Of a stretch of DNA of 64,000 nucleotides, positions 47,012-58,190 are shown one piece after another. The stretch lies in contig NGZR01000007.1 in the NCBI GenBank assembly GCA_002197995.1, forward strand, positions 454,399 to 518,398, given 5' to 3'. The notes beneath the pieces are model-generated. The model was not told the origin of the DNA. It searched no databases and was given only the letters and a program-made list of their open reading frames with translations. Within the stretch, counting starts at the first letter, position 1. Every line of letters starts with the position of its first letter. The translations under genes and the position numbers were made by a program. Origin of the DNA: Gaeumannomyces sp. JS-464. Its lineage: Eukaryota > Ascomycota > Sordariomycetes > Magnaporthales > Magnaporthaceae.

Positions 47012-50000
47012 TCATTGCCCGCAATTTCCATTCTCTTTCTTATTCATCCTCATCTTCGTCTTCCATCTCCCGAACTTCGCCGCGACGCCACTCTCGAATA
47101 TCGGATTCTGGATAGGGAGGCACTGACAAGGCGAAAGCGGCGATCAAGGCCGATGTGCCCCCTGGAGCCGCCATGGTGGCGCGGCCTTATTAGAGGAGGT
47201 TTAGATCGACTGTCGGCCAAATAAAGAAGGTAACGTCCCAGTCAATGGGGCAAAAGACGATAAAAGGAAAGAAAAAGTGAGGAATATAGTATCAAAGAAG
47301 TGAATGGACCATGTCGACTAGTACATAGTCAATGAGAGCACCAATGCCTTTGGTGATGGTGGCATGTTAGGCGATGGTATCCATCGTCACTCGCGTGGAC
47401 TGGATAGAATGGAAAAGGCAAGGTAGGATCGCGAAAGAGAGCAGACAGACAGACAGACAGCCTCTGTGGCCGGGTTGGGGGAGCAAACTGCCTGGAGCGA
47501 ACCTGTCAAAGTGGAGTCCCTAGGCGCGTGCGTGGGTATTTCGGGAATGGAAAGGAAGGCACAAAAGGGAAAGACGGCCTCGACCGTTGAAACGGAAAGG
47601 CGTCGATCTTGGCTACGAATTGGCTGCCTGTGGTGTCCGCACGCGCGGGTTCGGACAGCTCGATCGAGCCCTGGCCACTTTGAGATCAAAGTCGGCGGCT
47701 GCATCAGGGATTGGCCCTGCACGCATTCTCTCTAATTGCGTGCTTCGCTCTCGGGGGGGTGTAGCCTCATGGCAGTGACCAGACGGACCTGCAGCAACAC
47801 GCAGCAGCCAGCAGCCGTGGATACCGTCATAACCGAGAGCCACCACACATCCAAAAATGGGTTGCTCCCGGTCTCAAACAGGGGTCACAGAGCCAGGGGG
47901 GCTTGCTCCGGTTGGAGACTGCTGGATTTCGTCTGTCATGCCGAAGAGAAGGCGAGAGTGCTGATTGGGCCCAGGGCAAGGCTGGCAAGGGCCAGGCTGG
48001 GAGCGGTCCCCGATAAACGTTAGGCTCTGTTTCACTTGAAACCCAAGGAGTTCCATGGGATCCACGACGAGATGGGGGCTGAGAGGGGTCGCCCGTGGTG
48101 CGGGATTTGCCCATCTGACGCTTTTTCTCGCGCCTGGAGGCAAAGAAGCCGACTTTGATAAAAAAATAAAAAATAAAAAAAAAAAGCGTTCTGGGCTCCT
48201 TCACCCGGTCGCTGCAGTGGCGTGGCGTGGCCAGATCGTCTCTCCATCTTGGGAGGGCGGGCGGCTGCTACTTCATCACACCCGATAGGCTTTCGGTCGA
48301 GGAGCCGCACGATTTCCACCCCATGTTGTTCCGCCCGCCCATCGTGCCAACCCGGCCAGGCACCACTACATACTTTCGGTTTCGTCGCATTCCCATGGGT
48401 GTCGAAAGACGAACACCTGTCTCGTCTGGCGCCCTCCTCGGTTGCTTCGCCCAAATCGTCCCGCGTTGCTGTGTGGTTCGCCCAGTCCGGCAGGGGAAGG
48501 CGGTAAGGGGGACAGCCAGCGCTGCTGTTGCATAGTAAAGGTGCAAGCAAGATGTGGATCGATGGGATTGGTGGCGAGAAGATGGCAGTTCTCCCCCTTC
48601 TCCTGTTCGCGTGCCAGTTTGCCGCTTTGCTGCGTTGAGAAACAAATGGGGATCCAGCACTCACCCACAATTCGATTTGATTGATTGAGGCTCTTGGTGT
48701 CGGGTGGGGTGGGAGCACGAGCGAGGTTTGCTGCAGGCTAGTGTTCCAGCGGGCTCTTGGCCTGTGCCCCGCAAAGATCAAATGCGACCACACCAGGACG
48801 TGGCCCGTGCGGATGCCCGCGCGTGGCTCTTGGCGCCCACAGTCCGCGGGCAGGAGCTGCCAGAGTCCAGATGACTGCCACCCGCCGCGACAGCCCGGTG
48901 CTCGGTCGCGTGGCCCGCCTGCCGCCAGCCGCTGGCTCCAGCCAAAAGTTGGTTTCAGACTCACGCTCCCGGCTCCCAGCCACCCCGGCCGCCCAGTCTC
49001 GTCGGAAGGGATGACTCGTCCTTGCGGCATTTGAACTATGTACTGCACTGCATGTAGATCCCTCACTCGATCAATCCCAGGCGCCGAGCCCGAGCCGCTC
49101 AAAGGTGAGACCGTCCCATCCTTCTCGACTGTGCCTTTGCGAGAGGCGGAACAAATCAAAATCTCCGACTCCTACCTCGCCTCAGATGGGACGAAGACCC
49201 AAATTCTGCCGCTGTGTAGGCTGCTCGGCGTAAAACACCGCTCGCAGATACGTACGAATCAGCCGTGAATCTCTTCATCATGGCACACACGTCGATCTGT
49301 GCGGCTGCAGAAAGGAAGATCGTGATTGAGACCGAGCCGTGGATCGAGCCTACGTCTCTGTATTCAGCCGTCGCCAGCCGAGGCTCTGCCGCTTGTTTTC
49401 TTTGGCGAAATGTTGCCGAGCAGCTCTAGAGCCGAAGACGGACATGCATGCTTACGATGGCTGCTTATTGCCCATATACATACTGTCATTCCTTTCTTGA
49501 TAAACGATCCTCTTGACATGTTTGCTGCGCGTGCCGGATGCTTATGCGTGTGAGGCCGTGTTCTCGACATTCGGCGGTGGATAAAGACCCCGTTATAATC
49601 ATACTCGCAGCCCCAACGCGGATGTAGACAGTCCATGAGCCATCTAGTTGTCGCTGTAAATCGTTTCCCTTCCCTGCTATCCCATCCATGACAAGGAGGT
49701 ATCTACCTCTAGGTAGGTAATCTATATTCTGAACGGTTCGACTGCAGCGAATACCCTGGCCGGATGGACTTGCCCGATTCAGAAGTCGTGAGGTTCCCTA
49801 GCGTGCAGCTCAGGACGGAGCTACCCAATCTTATGGCGGGCGAGACTGACGGCCTTGCATTCTGGCGCACGCCTTACTCGGTACGCCATCCAGCAAGCAT
49901 CATAAAAAATTGTTCTACAGAAAGGCCTTCTGCGTACAGCGTATCGCAGCCGGTGACTCAAATCAGTCGCTCCTACGATTGTTCCTCAGCATATTCTCGT

Positions 50001-50138
50001 GTATAAGTGACGAGTGTATTTGCTCCGTCGACCAAGGAAAACCAGCTCGAACAACTATCATTCTCGGCTGTAGAATCTCCTCCTGATCTCGACTACCAAA
50101 ACCCCCAAACCCAGAACCGTATAGCATTGCATTCCATC
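47012..50138. other. 3.1-kb intergenic region
   Basis: Divergent promoters for the giant membrane gene (-) and the FMN-binding gene (+) should lie at its two ends. A GACA microsatellite occurs at 47442-47460. A minus-strand open frame of about 375 codons (48032-49159) has no domain and an unlikely composition. No conserved gene is recognised. Confidence 0.5.
47442..47460 (+). repeat. (CAGA)n microsatellite
   Basis: Nearly five CAGA units end just before CCTCTGTGG in non-coding DNA. Confidence 0.85.
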
Positions 50139-51261
50139 ATGCCCAGACTCGAACTCGAGTATCCCAAGGAGGCCGTGAATTCGGTAAGGCGGCTGGGTGA
50201 TCGAGGTAACTAGACCAAATCGCGTACATGGCCCTTTTGCTTCGTGGCTTTATTATGTCAACCACTGATATCCGCCAACCAGGAGTCTATGCCCTCAGGA
50301 CGATTCATCAAATCATCAACTCATCCAGGCTCGTTCACGTCTCCTTCAATGTAGCCGACTCGCCCTTTCCGGTGACTCTCCCGATGATCGGGCAGATGGG
50401 CTCCTTCGCCCGACCCAGCGCCGGCGAGGGCGAAGTACTCGACCTCTACCTACACGGTTACGTCTCCGCACGCATGGCAAACCTCTCGCGGGAGAGCACT
50501 GCCGGCGGCCAAGAGCAAGGCGCTGGTGGTCTCCCCGTCTGCATATCGGCCAGTCACGTCGACGGCCTCGTGCTCGCCCTCTCTCCCTTTTCTTCTAGCT
50601 ACAACTACCGCTCCGCCGTGGTCTTTGGCTACGCAGAGCTTGTCTCGGATGAAGAGGAGCGACTTTGTGAGTAAATGTTCTTGGCCAATGATGTTCTTTC
50701 ACGTTATCACATCACAAACTTTTTTCTCCTTCTATTTCTTGTCTTAAACTACGGCTTCGTCTTTTGATACGGTCGATTACTGTCACAGCAAGCAGCTATC
50801 ACACATTTTAAGCTGTCCCAATTACAACACAATGGTGCGCCAAGACGATGATAAGTTAGACTGACCCTCATTTCATCACAGATGCCATGGAACTCATCAC
50901 GGACTCGGTCGTCCCCGGTCGCTGGCGTGACGCTCGCGGGCCGCCTACACCGGCCGAGCTCCAGAGCACGAGCATCCTCCGCGTCAAGGTGAAGTCGGGC
51001 AGCGCAAAGGTGCGAGCGGGCGAGCCGCACGATGACGCCCGCGATCTTGCCGACACGGAGCTCTGCGCCCGGGTATGGACCGGCGTCGTGCCCGTCCACG
51101 AGGCCCTCGGCGAGCCGATACCGGGACCTTCCAACAGCCAGGCAGTGCCGATCTACATCGAAGATTATGTGAAGGATACCAACGAGGTCTCTGTCGAAAC
51201 TGCTGCGCAAGCAGCAATCGAGCCGCCGAAAAAGGAAAAGGCCGACGGATCTGATGACTGA
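50139..51261 (+). CDS. FMN-binding split-barrel protein (pyridoxamine 5'-phosphate oxidase-like)
   Basis: This is a probable flavin-nucleotide-binding protein of the Pyridox_ox_2 type. Three exons are supported: 50139-50205, 50283-50666 and 50882-51261, with introns of 77 nt (donor GTAACT) and 215 nt (donor GTGAGT). The total is 831 nt, or 276 residues, with no frame break. The order MPRLELEYPKEAVNSVRRLG, then GVYALRTIHQIINSSRLVHV, SFNVADSPFPVTLPMIGQMG, LDLYLHGYVSARM and YNYRSAVVFGYAELVSDEEE follows the family's barrel. The third exon begins YAMELITDSVVPGRW, the conserved loop after the barrel. The C-terminal 60 residues are Pro/Glu/Lys-rich. Substrate is unknown; such proteins are often annotated in fungi without tested activity. 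Confidence 0.85.
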
Positions 51262-51537
51262 GGCTGGGTGATGCCAATGTAGCTGTCGAGTTCGCGTACA
51301 CTAGAATCGACGAAAACATTACCAGGGAATGAGAGATGCTCGAAGTTACCAAGACCGCACAGGCTTTCTTTAGATGTACAAGAAAAAGAAGCAAATGGCC
51401 AAGAAGCTACAAGAAGAAAAAGCGCGCTTGGCGCATCTATGGAATGAAACACATGCCTGCTAGCACCCTGTCGTGGCCAATGCAAAACATATCCCGCGAA
51501 GGATCTACGCCCACGCTTAACACAGAATCCTATCACC

Positions 51538-53457
51538 TCACCAGGCCTCCCATACGGGACCCGGGATGACTGTCCGCATAATCTCCCAGTGACCCAGTGC
51601 GCTCGTCTCGTGCCACTTTACCAGCTGGTCGGTCGAGTTGCGCGCCAGGATCGACTCCTCGGATGCGAGGAAGTCCGACTCGAGCACCTCGTGCTTAGGA
51701 AGGAGGAAGCCATTCCGTGCCATACTGCCGAGAGTGTCCTGCTGAGTCGGGCTCCGGAATTCTATCCGACCCTCCGACTTTCGGCAGAAAAAGACCATGT
51801 TTGCGAAGTCGACCCCGGTCTGCGCAACCTCTGTGTCGTTACGCGGGTGCTCTCGGTAGATGCGGCATGATGGGAACACGCTCTTGATCGTGTTGAGAAC
51901 GATCTTGGGAGGGGGCAGACCCGAGTCGCCGGCGTAGTTCTGTAAGTAGTGAAAATATGGTTAGTCTTGAGGCGCAGTCATTAGCAAAAAGGGCGTACTT
52001 ACAATCGCGATGACACCCTGGGGAGTGAGTAGAGTGTGAAGATCCTGCAGAAACTCTAGCGTAAACAGCTCTATAGGCTCGGCGCCACCAGTAAAGACGT
52101 CGTTGACGATGTAATTGAACTGCTCGCTCGAGGCGTTGGCCAGCTTCCTCGCATAAGCCACCGCATCTTGGATGACCGGAGTGTGCCGAGTAGGAACGTT
52201 GAAATACTTGATAGCAAAGTCATATACGGCTGGATCGATTTCCACAATGGTAGTGTCGATACCATGTGTAATGAGAGCTGAGGGAGTCGTGCCAACGCCC
52301 ATACCACTGTACGCAATCGGGGATTAGCTCTCAAACCATCGAAAGTACGGAAAATAAGGACTCTGAAGAGTAAGGAACACAAGAATAGGTTTCGGAACAG
52401 ACTCACATGACCAGAGCTTTGGCATCTTTATCCGGGATTCGCTCCTTGACCTCAACAAGCCTGACAGCTTCAAGCATGGCGAAGATACCGTATATGGGCT
52501 CCGAAATGCTGCGCCGGTACTTGATCCACTCACCACCCAGTAGGCTGTGGTCGCAGCGCATGACCCGGAGTCCCATGCTATCGTTCTCAATGACAGAGAC
52601 GTACCCCGTCAGAGACTCGCGCTGGTCAAGGACCGTCCAGCCGTGCTGCGCCTGCAGCGCGCTGTTGAGCCGCTGTAGAGCGTGCGGCGTTGCGGCATGT
52701 GGGTTCAGCAAGGCCGTGTGCAGCAGACCCGGGATCGCGTACAGCAGCAGCTTTGAAGGCGCGAGGGCCGCATACAGCAGACCCAGCACGAGTTGCAGAA
52801 CCACGCGCGTGGCAAGGATGCTCTTGCCGATGTACGCCTGAATGGTGGTTTGAGACAGCCGCTCGGCGAGGCGATAGACGCCCCAGGACCCGATGCCAGG
52901 GCCGCGTCGCCAAGCCAGCGCGGCAGCCAGCCGAATTCGGCGCGCTCCAGGTGTGTGGCCGAACAGGCGACCGAGCCGACGATGACGGGGAAGAGCGTGA
53001 GCAGCTCTGTGGTCAAGGGGCCCCAGTAAGCTGTGAGGCGCCCGCTGAGCTTAAAGAGAAGAAACTGCGCGGCCGGCACGTATAAGGCGATGACGGGTAG
53101 CAGGTAAATGGGCTTCACCGGCAAGAAGCGACCGAGAATCAGGTTTGTGGACCAGCCGGTGAAGCAGGCCGCCATGACGAGGCGGTCGTGGAACCGCGCG
53201 GCAGGAATAGAGCCGTACACGGGCGACATGGCCAGTTGGGAGGCATTGGCGAAGCCAGCGGCGAGGGATATCAGAGCCAGAGCCGGAAGAAAGGCCTCGG
53301 CCTGCTCCCGCGCCGCCTTGGTCCAGGTCTCATCCTTCGCCTTGGCCGCGAGAGCCTTGAGTTCCCGCTCGAAACTCTCAGGAGTGAAGGAGGAGTTTGG
53401 GTCGATTACGACCTCGGGTTTCTCAGCCTCCTTCTGCTTCTGCTTCTTGGGCGCCAT
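51538..53457 (-). CDS. Membrane protein with C-terminal spermidine/spermine-synthase-like domain (one frame break)
   Basis: The N-terminus is a charged leader (MAPKKQKQKEAEKPEVVIDP) followed by several hydrophobic helices (FLPALALISLAAGFANASQL, IYLLPVIALYVPAAQFLLF, TELLTLFPVIVGSVACSATH, VVLQLVLGLLYAALAPSKLL). The C-terminal half is a Rossmann-type aminopropyltransferase-like domain: MRCDHSLLGGEW, ALVIGMGVGTTPSALITHGI, TTIVEIDPAVYDFA, IQDAVAYARK and FNYIVNDVFTGG. Introns are 52406-52307 and 52002-51940. A frame break near 52905 is repaired by one G (giving GPGIGSWGVYRLAERLSQT), making 1758 nt and 585 residues. Catalytic activity is not assured, since fungal membrane-fused relatives are usually uncharacterised. 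It shares an 804-bp divergent promoter region with the Opi3-type methyltransferase gene. Confidence 0.8.
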
Positions 53458-54261
53458 TCTGAGTCTCTAAGGTAGGTGCCCAGGCCGGTTTTCTGGCCAC
53501 TCGGGCTGTTTGATTCGAGAAAAGAAAGGGGCTCCACAGGCCGTGGCGATCTCCAACGCTTGGAGTTGGAGCTCCTGGATTGAACACAAATGAGGGTGAA
53601 TTCCGAAGACGGTCACAAATGAATCTGACAAAGTAAATCGAGCCTGCAAAACAACCAACAGCCAGCTGTTGACGGCGCTCGATGACCTCTGGTTGACGAG
53701 GTCCGATGATTGCAAGCAAACATGGAAACCGCACGGATGGATGTGTGGCTCAGCCTGCAATCTGTTCTCAGGCCATTCTCCAATCGGGCTGTGATGAACT
53801 CCGTCCTGCAGCTGTCTCGGCACGGGCGTTGCAGGCCCCTGGACCCACCATAGCTTGAAAGCCCCCACTTGCAAATGGTTGGTGGGATGAGTTGAGTGGG
53901 CTCCAGTTGCACTTGGTCGGGTCGGTCGCAAGGCCACAGGCTCTCATTCCTCGATGAAATTTGCGCCTTGAGCTCGACACGTGCAATCGATCAAGAGGTG
54001 GGGGTGCTAAACCAGTCCAGGAACCCGACCGTGTTACCGGATTTACCGGCTGCGGCCGTGGGGGAACGTTAAACAACCTTGAGCTATTTCGTCACCGCTA
54101 GGGTTGACCTGTTTTTTGCCATCTTCTTCCTGGACACGTATACGTCTTGTTGCTGGAGCGCACCACTTCGTCAATTTGATTGCTTCTGCATCCCACTGTC
54201 CAAGGTGCCTGCTGCTTGACTTGTTTCTGCCAAAACGCGATCTATTCAACCAGTATTCACA
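53458..54261. promoter_or_regulatory. Divergent promoter region, 804 bp
   Basis: Two start codons face away from each other here: the spermidine-synthase-like gene to the left and the phospholipid methyltransferase gene to the right. No other gene is seen. I could not point to a specific binding site with confidence. Confidence 0.6.
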
Positions 54262-55139
54262 ATGGCACCCGCTCCTACACTTGAAGCGCTGGTCGACTTC
54301 AGCCAGAAAAGTCTGCTAGGTGTGTTTGCAGTTATCGGCGCCGGAGGCTACATCCTCCATGCTAACGAAGGAATCAGTGTCTGCCTGCTCGATCGCGTTC
54401 AATCCTCTTGCCTGGAAGTAAGAAACACATCGCACAAACCTCCATTTTATCGATGGCCCACCTGATGTGCCACACATGCTGCTCTTAGTAACTGAACTCT
54501 CTATTGGAACAGTATTGTTGCGAGACAGGGTAAGGGCCCGACGAATGGAGACTCGGCTTCAAACGATCGATACGAGGACTAAACTAAACGCACGGCGACG
54601 CACCTCCAGAGTACCACAACAAGATCCTGACGCGGCTCTTCGGCGGCAATAGCAGGGCGGCCTGCTACTTTCTTGCCGTGGCCATCTTCAGCTTTGGCAT
54701 TTTGCGAGACCTGTTGTACGAGCGCGCGCTGCGGCACCAGCCTATACACCCCACCCTTGACACGGATGCGGCTACATACGCGGGCTATGCACTGCTGGCG
54801 ATGGGCAACGTGCTCGTCATCAGCTCAACATGGGCGCTGGGGATCACGGGCACCTTCCTGGGCGACTACTTCGGCATCTTGATGGACAGCATGGTCACGG
54901 GATTCCCCTTCAACGTCACGGACGCCCCCATGTACTACGGCAGCACCATGAGCTTCTTGGGCTCGGCGCTCGTCTACGGCAGGCCCGCCGGAGTGCTCCT
55001 CACGGCCTGGGTGTTCCTGGTGTACAAGATTGCACTCTCGTATGAGAACCCGTTCACGGCCGGCATCTATGCAAAGAGGGAGAGGGAGCGTGCCGCCGCC
55101 GCCGCCGGAGCTAAGAGCGAGCTGAAGAAGCAGCGCTGA
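54262..55139 (+). CDS. opi3: Phosphatidyl-N-methylethanolamine N-methyltransferase (Opi3 type)
   Basis: This ER membrane enzyme uses S-adenosylmethionine for the last methylations from phosphatidylethanolamine to phosphatidylcholine. There are four exons: 54262-54319, 54378-54417, 54513-54529 (17 nt) and 54610-55139. They total 645 nt, or 214 residues, with no frame break. Introns are 58, 95 and 80 nt; the first has a GCTAAC branch site. Spliced motifs include VDFSQKSLLVSACSIAFNPL, NIVARQEYHNKILTRLFGG, ACYFLAVAIFSFGILRDLLY, GITGTFLGDYFGILMDS and TGFPFNVTDAPMYYGST, then NPFTAGIYAKRERERA and a Lys-rich end. Four hydrophobic helices and the GxG/EN-type AdoMet region match the family. Confidence 0.95.
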
Positions 55140-55344
55140 TGTCATCGCGAAACCCGCGTGCGGGGTGTGGACCGCTTGACCCGCCTGGCCCGCCCGTTGT
55201 TGGGTCGTGATGGCTGGTGCTGAGGCGGTGGATGGGAGAGAGAGGGGGAAAAAAGGGGATTTTATGAGTACCATCGAGGTGCTCCGCGGTCCATGACGCT
55301 CGCGAGCGCTGCGAGCACATGATGCCAGGTGCGTTCTGACCCTG

Positions 55345-55363
55345 CCCCCCCCCCCCCCCCCCC
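55345..55363 (+). repeat. 19-base poly-C tract
   Basis: An uninterrupted run of C lies about 200 bp downstream of the opi3 stop. Such runs are hard to sequence, and the exact length is doubtful. Confidence 0.9.
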
Positions 55364-56217
55364 AGCATATACAGCGACAAGACTCAGTATCCCGGCGTTC
55401 ACATGGGTATTAACCAATTTGTCGGAGTACCCAATGTAGTTCCCGCTCAGTATTTCTTTCATGTCTTCTTCGATTCTTGATCTTTAAATCGGCGGCTGGG
55501 GTGGCATCCCGAGCATTCTGGAACAAGGTATCAGGGGGCGGTTGAGCCTCAACGCGGCGTTTCGGAGTATATGATACACTCGATCTGGCATTCAACTGTC
55601 ATTAATCTACTTACTCGCGCATCCTACTCTCGCCGCTTGACCCCTTGACCCATTGGGCACCCAAGCCATCTTTTCCATCTCCAACCTGTTCTTGAGCAAT
55701 GGTGTGATTCATAAATGCGGGACGATCGTCTGCTGCAGGCAGCCGAAGCAAGTGGCTGCCCGTTTGGCTTCCTTCCAATTCCGGATGTTCTTGTTTGCTG
55801 CTGACCCAATCCGAGGACAGCCGTCTTTGTTGCTTCCCGGCAAGGACAAGCCAGTCTCGCTCTATTCTTCGCCTTGTGCCCGACGAGTCCGGGCTGGCCG
55901 AACCTGGCAGGTGAGCTATTGTCGTCCGAGTCGTTGGTCGATGGACCCCTGCCTACCTGGACACACTCCCCCTGCTTATACATACATGCGAATGCCAGTG
56001 CGCAGGAGTCGCCAGATGGAATTTGGGAACGATGACGACCCCGCCACCCCTCGTATCCATTCCATCCATTCCTGAACTCAAACCTAGGTGGTAGTCACCT
56101 GACATTGGCATTTTCTCCAAACAACTTACCACATTGGATGTTAATTGGACTGCCGGGAAGACTGGCTTTCATGCCGGCCAGGCCTTTCCGTTTGCTCGCG
56201 GCTTGCCCCGCCGATGG

Positions 56218-56258
56218 AGGGTGTGCGTGTATGTGTGTGGGTGTGTGTGTGGGTGGGG
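56218..56258 (+). repeat. GT-rich microsatellite
   Basis: An imperfect (GT)n tract with GTGTGTGTGTGG blocks lies in non-coding DNA. Confidence 0.85.
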
Positions 56259-57866
56259 TGTGAGGCAACATTGACGTAAGGCGGTGTACCGTAGGTACCC
56301 GTCAAATGCCCCTTCCTGGTTAGCATTGTGGCGTCGGCAAATGGCCGATGCTGGCACCCACCATGGCAGACGACAACGATGGAAACAAAAAAGGGCTACT
56401 TGCCGTTTGCCTGAGGATTTTTAAATCATGTAGGACTTGATATGTCTTTTCTTCATCTCCTTTGTTTTCTTGGTTTTACGTAGGTTGCGTACCTAAATAA
56501 CGGCCCACCCCGAAGTACCTACTAGGGACCCCGTGTTTCGGGCAATCCAATCACAGATTTTTAAAAGAGAAATATCATCCCTGCTCGACAAAGATACATT
56601 TGCCACCCTTACGGGCTCCAGCACCGCACTGATTGGGTTTCCAGCGAGTTGATTTTTGAGTTTTCTGCTGGGACGAGCCAGGATAGCCCTAGATGTAGCG
56701 CGGGACCTATCCCCGGGCCGTTATTTACCCATTACACCTACGTATTTTCAGTGTTTCTGTGATGCATCGGCAAACCTTTGTGCTTGGTAGGCTGGGATGG
56801 TCCGAGACAGACGAGGCAGACCAGGACCTCCCATGCTCGCACACAGCGCTTGACGTGACGATCCAGCTGGGGATTTAAGATGTCCCCACCTCAGACCACT
56901 GCCCGTGACTCCAGTGCTCTTGTTCGGTGGTATTGACTCTTGCGTATGTGGAGGGGACTGGCTGTTCTCTGCTTGCTTCGACCTATCCAAACCCTAGGCC
57001 GCTCCTCCCCTCACACGCGTGTTTCCTGCTGGAGGCCCAACGCTGACTCTACGAAGCTAGGTACCTACCTACCACGCCGCTTGACGTTTGCACGGTTCCC
57101 GTCATCCCAGCCACACAAAGAGGTTTGTCGGGCTGTCTGCCAGTCTGCCTGACGTCAAAGCATTTGGCGCAGGAGCTGAGCAGCCGTCAAGCAAAACCGC
57201 CACATGCGGGTGGACCTGGCCCTCCCTCCGAAACCCCAGGCAGCCAGACTTCTCTCTTAAACCCCACCGTCCCTCAACGCGCCCAACCTGCCCCGGCCTT
57301 CATCGTTCACGTTGGTGTCGCCAGCACGAACATACCTATTCCGGGCAAACCTACAGCTTCTACTTCTGATCTCGCTGATTATTTTATTTCCTTTCTCCCT
57401 CAGCCCGCCGAAGCGGACCTGTAGGCCTCGCCGAATCTATCCCAATTGTCAAATTACGCGTCTTGCCTAGGTCGGTTTTCTCCTCTGATGCTCCATATCC
57501 TTTCCATTCATTAGCGCCAACGCCTAAAGTGCGAGGGACGTTGCTCTCGCGACACCGAAGAGGCGGAGAGAAAGTCTGGTAGAGATATATCGATTGAAAA
57601 AGACACGCCTAGCTTGCGCCTATCTGTGGCATCAGTCTCATATGTCTCCCCACCTGTCTTTCATGCCCAGAGCCTGATCCGATCTGAGATGTCTTGATCC
57701 GAGTCCTGCTTCACCCCAGCACCACCTGCCCCACAGATATCCACATGGTTGGCGGTTCTCTGTTATAATGCACCGGAATCTGACTTTCCTATCCTCTAGT
57801 CCCTTTCGGACCTCGGCCGTAACATTTCTTCTCATCCGACAGTCATCTGAGATATCAGCGGCAGCG

Positions 57867-58190
57867 ATGGCGGACCGAGGCGGGCCTGGTCGCGGTCGAG
57901 GACGTGGCGGTGATCGTGGCGGCGGTCGAGGCCGCGGCGGGGGCGACCGTGGCGGCGGTGACCGTGGCGGCTTCCGTGGCGGCAGTGACCGTGGCGGCTT
58001 CCGAGGCGGCGGTGATCGTGGTGGCTTTCGCGGCGGCGGTCGAGGTGGCGACCGTGGAGGCTACGGCGGCGACCGTGGCGGCTATGGCGGCGACCGTGGG
58101 GGCTTTCGAGGCGGCGGAGGCTACCGCGGTGGGGACCGTGGTGGCGGCCGAGGCGGCTTCCGGGGCGGTCGTGGTGGCTTTGACGATTCG
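57867..58190 (+). repeat. RGG-box coding repeat
   Basis: Short degenerate units of CGTGGCGGC type encode RGG, RGGD, RGGF and RGGY motifs at the Argonaute N-terminus. Such arginine-glycine boxes bind RNA and are substrates for arginine methyltransferases in other proteins. Confidence 0.9.

Larger units (their letters stand above)
55140..57866. other. 2.7-kb intergenic region upstream of Argonaute
   Basis: It contains a run of 19 C residues (55345-55363), a GT-rich microsatellite (about 56218-56258) and the presumed Argonaute promoter and 5' UTR. No conserved gene is seen. The Argonaute frame is open upstream to an in-frame ATG at 57768, but 57867 is the better start because it opens directly into MADRGG. 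Confidence 0.5.

Noticed and set aside
48032..49159. Minus-strand open frame of about 375 codons
   Set aside because: Composition is random (Trp, Cys, His-rich, no blocks), it runs through an A/T tract, and no family is recognisable.
57768..57866. Upstream in-frame ATG extending Argonaute by 33 residues
   Set aside because: The extension (MHRNLTFLSSS...) has no RGG character and reads like a leader. The ATG at 57867 is the more likely start.
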